Positions 6,912 through 9,899 of a stretch of DNA of 9,899 nucleotides are shown here, one piece after another. The DNA comes from Gemmatimonadota bacterium (GTDB lineage Bacteria; Gemmatimonadota; Gemmatimonadetes; Gemmatimonadales; GWC2-71-9). Numbering within the stretch: the first letter of the stretch is position 1; each line of letters starts with the position of its first letter. The notes beneath the pieces are model-generated. The model was not told the origin of the DNA. It saw only the letters and a list, made by a program, of their open reading frames with translations, and did not search any database. Location of the stretch: positions 1-9,899 of the forward strand of contig QHTS01000045.1 of NCBI GenBank assembly GCA_003220905.1. The letters run 5' to 3'. A program made the position numbers and the translations under genes.

Positions 6912-8894
6912 TCAGTCCCCGGCTTGCTCCGCCAGCAGCCGCTCCATGGCCGCCTTCGCCTCCTCGGGCTTCATGGTCTTCAAGTCCACCGGGCACCGCC
7001 CCATCTGCGCTTCGATGTCCCGGATGGGGCAGCGCGTGATCCCCTGCGCCTTGGCGTCCTCGATGAACGCCCGCATCTCCGGGGACAGCGCGTCTCGTCC
7101 TTCTGCCTCGGCGCGGATCTGCTTGGCGCGGAGCTCCTGGAACATCACCATCATCGTGTCGACGTCGAACTCGTCGGCAGCGATCATCGCCTGCTTGTTC
7201 TCGTCCATCACGTGCGTGGTCACGCGCCAGATGTCGTGGCCTCGCGCGAAGCGCTCCACCGTATTGCGCGCCAGCGGGCGGGCGATGAGCGGCACGAGCT
7301 GAAGCCGTTGCCACGCTTCCTCGGTCCACACGATCGGGTCGACCGCGGTGCGCGGACGGCGGCTCACGGCGCCCGTGACGGGGCACTTCACCTCAACGTC
7401 AGAGCTTAGGGGCTGGGGGTCGGCGTCATGGCCCTGCACCTTCGTCCCCTTCATTTGCTCCTGCGCCTTCACTTCCGCGAGCGCGACCTCCTCCGCCGTT
7501 CCGATGCCCATGATGAGCTGCATGTGCGTCGGCAGGAGCTTTCGGATCGCCTCGTCGAGCCACTTGTTGGTGACCGTCGCGGGCTCCCCGTGAGTCTGCT
7601 CGAGCAGGTACTCCTCCACCGCTCGCCGCGCGATCCCCTGCGCGAACGGTGGCACTCGGAGAATCCGCACCTCGGCATCGGGCGCCCAGGCGAGCCCCGC
7701 GACGCCGTCCTCTTCGATCCAGGGGATGTCTTCTGGCCGCACCCCCTCCGTGCCGATCAGTAGGACGTTGCAGGCCGCAAGCCGCAAGAGATTCTCGGCC
7801 TGAGAGCCGAGCTCGGTGCCTTCGATGCGATGGGCGCCGTGCCGCGCCAGCACCAGCAGCGACGGCTTGATCTCCTCGGCCCACTGCATGATCACCTGGA
7901 ACGGCTTGCCGACCAGGATCTGCGTCTTGAGGGGAACGTCGGGGAACTCCTGGGCCATGACCTCGGCACGCTTCAGGTTCGCCTGGCACAGCTTGAGCAG
8001 TCCCTTGTCGATGATGTTGTTGTGCAGCTCCTCCTGCTCCTCGAACTTGAAGACTTTGGAAGCTTGATAGGAGAGAACATCCTTGATGTTGTGAAACACG
8101 ACGTGGTGGTACTCGACGTCGAACGCGCTGCACACGTACAGCGACCCGCCGAACGCCTGCGCCAGCTCGAGCGCGACGCGCATCGCCCGGTAGCTGTAGG
8201 ACGAGCCGTCCACGCACACCAGGAACCGCCCGCCCGCGAACGGCCGATCGTCCCGCACCAGGAGCACGTCCTTCGCGATCCCGCGAAGCACGCGCGACAC
8301 GACGCCGCCGAGCTGCGAGTACGGCTGGCGGCCCAGCCCGTGCGCGCCGATCGCCAACAGGTCGTATTGCCGGCCCGACGAGCCGGCGAGCCGCGCCGCC
8401 GTGTCCTCGTCTTCGGCCACCAGTCTGTTGTTCTCGCCGACCTTCACGTCCGAGCGGACTTTCTCGCCGCCGTCGTAGCCCGCCGCGCGGTCGGGGTCGA
8501 ACCCGATCAACCCCGGCAGCCGGCCCGCCCCCCGGTTCACCTCGCTGACGATCTCTTCGTAGTTGATGCCTTCGAGCAGCTGGCGGGTGAGCCGCACGCC
8601 CGCGGCCTCGCATCGCTTGCCGAGCTGGTCGAGGAAGCTGTCGGCGATCAGCTGTAAGCCTTTTTCGATCAGCTTGTCGTGGATCTTGCGCTGCTTCTTG
8701 ATCTCGGCGGGCGTCTGGAACCGAGCCGGGAGGCCTGTCTCGAGCTGGCGGAAGCGGACGTCGTGGAGGCGGGCGGCGTAGACGTGGTTCCCGGTGATGC
8801 GGCCGTCGGATCGGCGGGACAGCTCGATGGCCCGGTCGACGGCCCAATCGGAATGCGTGGAGTTGTCGACGGGGACGAAGATCTCGCGATACAC
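6912..8894 (-). CDS. Double universal stress protein with two PCP_red domains and a Cys-Pro-rich tail
   Basis: 660 residues if started at GTG 8894, which directly begins the Usp fold (VYREIFVPVDNS) and follows a GGGAGAGG ribosome site; ATG at 8933 is an alternative, and the still longer frame reaches into the ferredoxin gene and is unlikely. Usp domain 1 covers about 1-215 with the ATP-loop-like GAHGLGRQPYSQLGG, domain 2 about 222-382 with RHGAHRIEGTELGS. Two PCP_red-like domains follow: WAPDAEVRILRVPPFAQGI from 403 and WTEEAWQRLQLVPLIARPL from 523. Three Cys-Pro pairs (Cys504, Cys622, Cys634) lie around and after the second one; Cys-Pro is known as a haem-regulatory motif, though zinc or disulfide use is possible. 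First gene after the predicted promoter. It is cytoplasmic; a nucleotide-binding sensor or scaffold for tetrapyrrole handling is inference. Confidence 0.85.
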   Translation of the reverse strand: MYREIFVPVDNSTHSDWAVDRAIELSRRSDGRITGNHVYAARLHDVRFRQLETGLPARFQTPAEIKKQRKIHDKLIEKGLQLIADSFLDQLGKRCEAAGVRLTRQLLEGINYEEIVSEVNRGAGRLPGLIGFDPDRAAGYDGGEKVRSDVKVGENNRLVAEDEDTAARLAGSSGRQYDLLAIGAHGLGRQPYSQLGGVVSRVLRGIAKDVLLVRDDRPFAGGRFLVCVDGSSYSYRAMRVALELAQAFGGSLYVCSAFDVEYHHVVFHNIKDVLSYQASKVFKFEEQEELHNNIIDKGLLKLCQANLKRAEVMAQEFPDVPLKTQILVGKPFQVIMQWAEEIKPSLLVLARHGAHRIEGTELGSQAENLLRLAACNVLLIGTEGVRPEDIPWIEEDGVAGLAWAPDAEVRILRVPPFAQGIARRAVEEYLLEQTHGEPATVTNKWLDEAIRKLLPTHMQLIMGIGTAEEVALAEVKAQEQMKGTKVQGHDADPQPLSSDVEVKCPVTGAVSRRPRTAVDPIVWTEEAWQRLQLVPLIARPLARNTVERFARGHDIWRVTTHVMDENKQAMIAADEFDVDTMMVMFQELRAKQIRAEAEGRDALSPEMRAFIEDAKAQGITRCPIRDIEAQMGRCPVDLKTMKPEEAKAAMERLLAEQAGD

Positions 8895-8910
8895 CGGCAC
8901 CTCTCCCTCT
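8895..8910 (-). promoter_or_regulatory. Ribosome binding site deciding the GTG start of the universal-stress gene
   Basis: The coding strand reads AGAGGGAGAGGTGCCG before the GTG at 8894. GGGAGAGG is 5 bases from this GTG but overlaps or touches the GTG two codons upstream, which favours 8894. Confidence 0.5.
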
Positions 8911-9015
8911 CTCGTGCGGGGCGGGCCGGGCATGCACTCGTCTCGCCGGACCCGGGCCGAAGCGTCGGGTCGGTGCCTGGATGCTATGAACGGCTTGAGT
9001 GTATGTCCGGCCGTC

Positions 9016-9035
9016 ATGGCGGACCGGAGCCCGCC
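9016..9035 (-). other. Small GC hairpin in the leader of the universal-stress operon
   Basis: TGGCGG and CCGCCA form a 6-bp stem around an 8-base loop, between the predicted promoter and the universal-stress start. There is no T-tract after it, so it is not a terminator. The rest of the 199-base gap shows nothing else I can name. May be chance in GC-rich DNA. Confidence 0.25.
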
Positions 9036-9068
9036 AGAGTAAGCGATGCCAGTGCTACTGGTGCGGCG

Positions 9069-9097
9069 AGTATGCGGCGCGGGCAAAGACCTGTCAA
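9069..9097 (-). promoter_or_regulatory. Sigma-70-like promoter for the stress protein/radical SAM/oxidase operon
   Basis: On the minus strand TTGACA (9092-9097), a perfect -35 box, is followed after exactly 17 bases by CATACT (9069-9074), 4 of 6 matches to the -10 consensus. The -35 box includes the stop codon of the ferredoxin gene. It lies at the head of the only sizeable intergenic gap and points into the operon; transcription would start near 9062, giving a leader of about 165 bases. Confidence 0.55.
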
Positions 9098-9342
9098 GTT
9101 GTCCCAGGAACGATCTGTTTTCCCTCCGCGTCGTAAACCGTGATCGCATCTACGGGGCAGGCGTCGCACGCGCGCAGCAATCGCTCGCGCTCCACGGCCT
9201 CGGGCGCGACGAACACCGCCACGGTCTCCTCGTCCAGTTTGAAACCCTCGGGCGCTTCCTTCGCGCAGTCCCCGAACCCGACGCACTGGTCGCGGTCGAT
9301 CACGATTCGCAGCCCGTGCACCCTCCGCTCGCTGAGACTCAC
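9094..9342 (-). CDS. Small ferredoxin, 3Fe-4S type
   Basis: 82 residues from GTG at 9342, whose GTGA overlaps the stop of the preceding gene by 4 bases. CVGFGDC (Cys20, Cys26) and CDACPVDAI (Cys59, Cys62) mark a single-cluster ferredoxin. The middle position of the first loop is Gly rather than Cys, the pattern of 3Fe-4S ferredoxins that serve cytochrome P450s; Cys59 leaves a 4Fe-4S cluster possible. It is soluble, with no signal peptide. In this context it could supply electrons to the radical SAM enzyme or a partner reductase (inference). The stop codon is part of the predicted promoter of the next operon. Confidence 0.85.
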   Translation of the reverse strand: MSLSERRVHGLRIVIDRDQCVGFGDCAKEAPEGFKLDEETVAVFVAPEAVERERLLRACDACPVDAITVYDAEGKQIVPGTT

Positions 9343-9794
9343 ATCCCCTCGAGGCCGAGCTCGGTCCGCGCCGTGTCCATGACCGCCGGGGTGATCTCGG
9401 CGATGCCCCGGTCCTTGGCGTAGTCGAGGTAAATCCTCTTCACCATCCCGCGCACGAAGTTGGGGACCCGGGCCAAGCGCTCCTGCGCTTCACGGGACCA
9501 GGCGGGGAGCGGACCATTCCCCTTTCCCGTTTCCTCTGTCCCGTCTTCGAAGGCATCACCCCGCCCCGTCGTCACCATGCCCCGCACCGTCTCCATCGGC
9601 TGCGGCGGGAGAGTGGTGCCTCCGATCTTCACGCCCAGGGACGCAACCAGCTGGGTCTCCATGGGGTTCGTGAGCAGCGCCACGACCCGGCCGCACGTCG
9701 GGCATCGGAACGCCGCCGCGAGCGTGCCGTCCCCCGGAAGCTGGCGCTCCTCGAACTGCATCTGCCGGTCGCATTCCACACACAGGAACTTCAT
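9339..9794 (-). CDS. Zinc-ribbon protein with C-terminal PCP_red domain
   Basis: 151 residues from ATG at 9794; ATGA overlaps the stop of the upstream gene by 4 bases, and GTGA at the other end overlaps the ferredoxin. CVEC (Cys5, Cys8) and CPTC (Cys31, Cys34) form a probable zinc ribbon. Residues 82-94 are a Glu/Gly/Lys linker encoded by dispersed repeat copy C. Residues 99-147 are a textbook PCP_red domain (WSREAQERLARVPNFVRGM, then a YAKDRGIAEITP segment), the domain at the C-terminus of BchB/ChlB. It lacks the nitrogenase-like catalytic core, so it is not a protochlorophyllide reductase. The likely role is binding or handing over a tetrapyrrole or protein partner; unproven. Confidence 0.82.
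   Translation of the reverse strand: MKFLCVECDRQMQFEERQLPGDGTLAAAFRCPTCGRVVALLTNPMETQLVASLGVKIGGTTLPPQPMETVRGMVTTGRGDAFEDGTEETGKGNGPLPAWSREAQERLARVPNFVRGMVKRIYLDYAKDRGIAEITPAVMDTARTELGLEGM
9513..9549 (-). repeat. Dispersed purine-rich repeat, copy C
   Basis: Purine-rich on the coding strand; 33 of 37 positions equal copy B (2316-2352), including an exact match over TTCCCCTTTCCCGTTTCC on the plus strand. It encodes the linker between zinc ribbon and PCP_red domain, in the same frame as copy B. Confidence 0.8.
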
Positions 9795-9899
9795 GCGCGC
9801 TCCGGGGACGCCGCCCCGATCCTCGTCGCGAGCGCGTCCCAGATGTCAGGTGTTGGGTGCCAGGGGATGCGAGCGAGCACCGGAAGGCCGAACTCGGCG
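9791..9899 (-). CDS. C-terminal end of a probable Mrp/MinD-like P-loop ATPase (partial)
   Basis: The last 35 codons of a gene entering from the right edge: AEFGLPVLARIPWHPTPDIW and onward, ending ASPERA-stop at 9791-9793. The phrase FGLPVLARIP resembles the late beta strand of Mrp/NBP35 and MinD family ATPases (usually FGVPxLGRIP). The stop overlaps the next start (ATGA), so it belongs to the same transcript as the zinc-ribbon and ferredoxin genes. An ATPase plus ferredoxin plus PCP_red group recalls iron-sulfur or tetrapyrrole assembly. The P-loop itself is outside the window, so the family call is tentative; the coding status is well supported by frame and overlap. Confidence 0.5.
   Translation of the reverse strand, partial: AEFGLPVLARIPWHPTPDIWDALATRIGAASPERA

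Noticed and set aside
7426..8937. 503-codon open frame on the minus strand
   Set aside because: Out-of-frame shadow of the universal-stress gene; Arg/Gly/Ala-rich and without any fold signature.
8895..9149. N-terminal extension of the universal-stress protein
   Set aside because: It would run into the ferredoxin gene and cover the predicted promoter; the Usp fold begins right at GTG 8894 with a ribosome site.
9339..9794. Protochlorophyllide reductase subunit (bchB) fragment
   Set aside because: Only the small PCP_red domain is shared; a zinc ribbon replaces the catalytic core and no bchL/bchN is seen.
1..9899. CRISPR array, tRNA, rRNA or insertion sequence
   Set aside because: No regularly spaced repeats, no cloverleaf-like sequence, no transposase-like frame; the window is nearly all coding on one strand.

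Overview
The window is a compact, GC-rich bacterial gene cluster read entirely from the minus strand (right to left). In order of transcription it holds: the end of a probable Mrp/MinD-like P-loop ATPase (9791-9899), a zinc-ribbon protein with a PCP_red domain (9339-9794), a small 3Fe-4S-type ferredoxin (9094-9342), a 199-base gap with a good sigma-70-like promoter, a double universal-stress protein with two PCP_red domains (6912-8894), a radical SAM/SPASM enzyme with a C-terminal PCP_red domain (5636-6910), a single-subunit cytochrome bd-like oxidase (3921-5636), a membrane-anchored di-heme cytochrome c (3134-3934), a membrane protein with one c-type haem (2307-3137), a di-haem cytochrome c fused to an ethylbenzene-dehydrogenase-type haem-b domain (740-2317), and a secreted cupredoxin-like protein cut by the left edge (1-711). 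Most junctions overlap by a few bases, so the eight-gene right-to-left series behaves like one or two operons.

The likely theme is a respiratory electron chain that ends in an unusual oxidase, together with the proteins that build or modify its haem. The oxidase keeps the core bd-type histidines and the acidic residue of the third helix, but I find no Q-loop signature and no CydB partner; its neighbours are c-type cytochromes and a copper protein. This suggests (inference) that electrons come from cytochrome c or cupredoxin rather than directly from quinol. The radical SAM enzyme resembles the NirJ/AhbC/AhbD haem-modifying group. Four copies of PCP_red, a domain known from the BchB subunit of dark-operative protochlorophyllide reductase, are spread over three consecutive-type proteins of the cluster. 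I infer a dedicated tetrapyrrole-handling module; this is the candidate undescribed system here.

A second layer is a dispersed purine/pyrimidine repeat of about 34-37 bp, present three times and always inside coding sequence. Two copies form a nearly perfect inverted repeat around the start of the cytochrome/haem-b gene and could make an mRNA hairpin that hides its ribosome binding site.

The organism cannot be fixed from the sequence. High GC, the oxidase/cytochrome content and the purine-rich repeats would suit an uncultured soil or sediment lineage such as Gemmatimonadota, Nitrospirota or NC10-like bacteria; this is a weak guess. No tRNA, rRNA, CRISPR array, transposase or clear terminator was seen.
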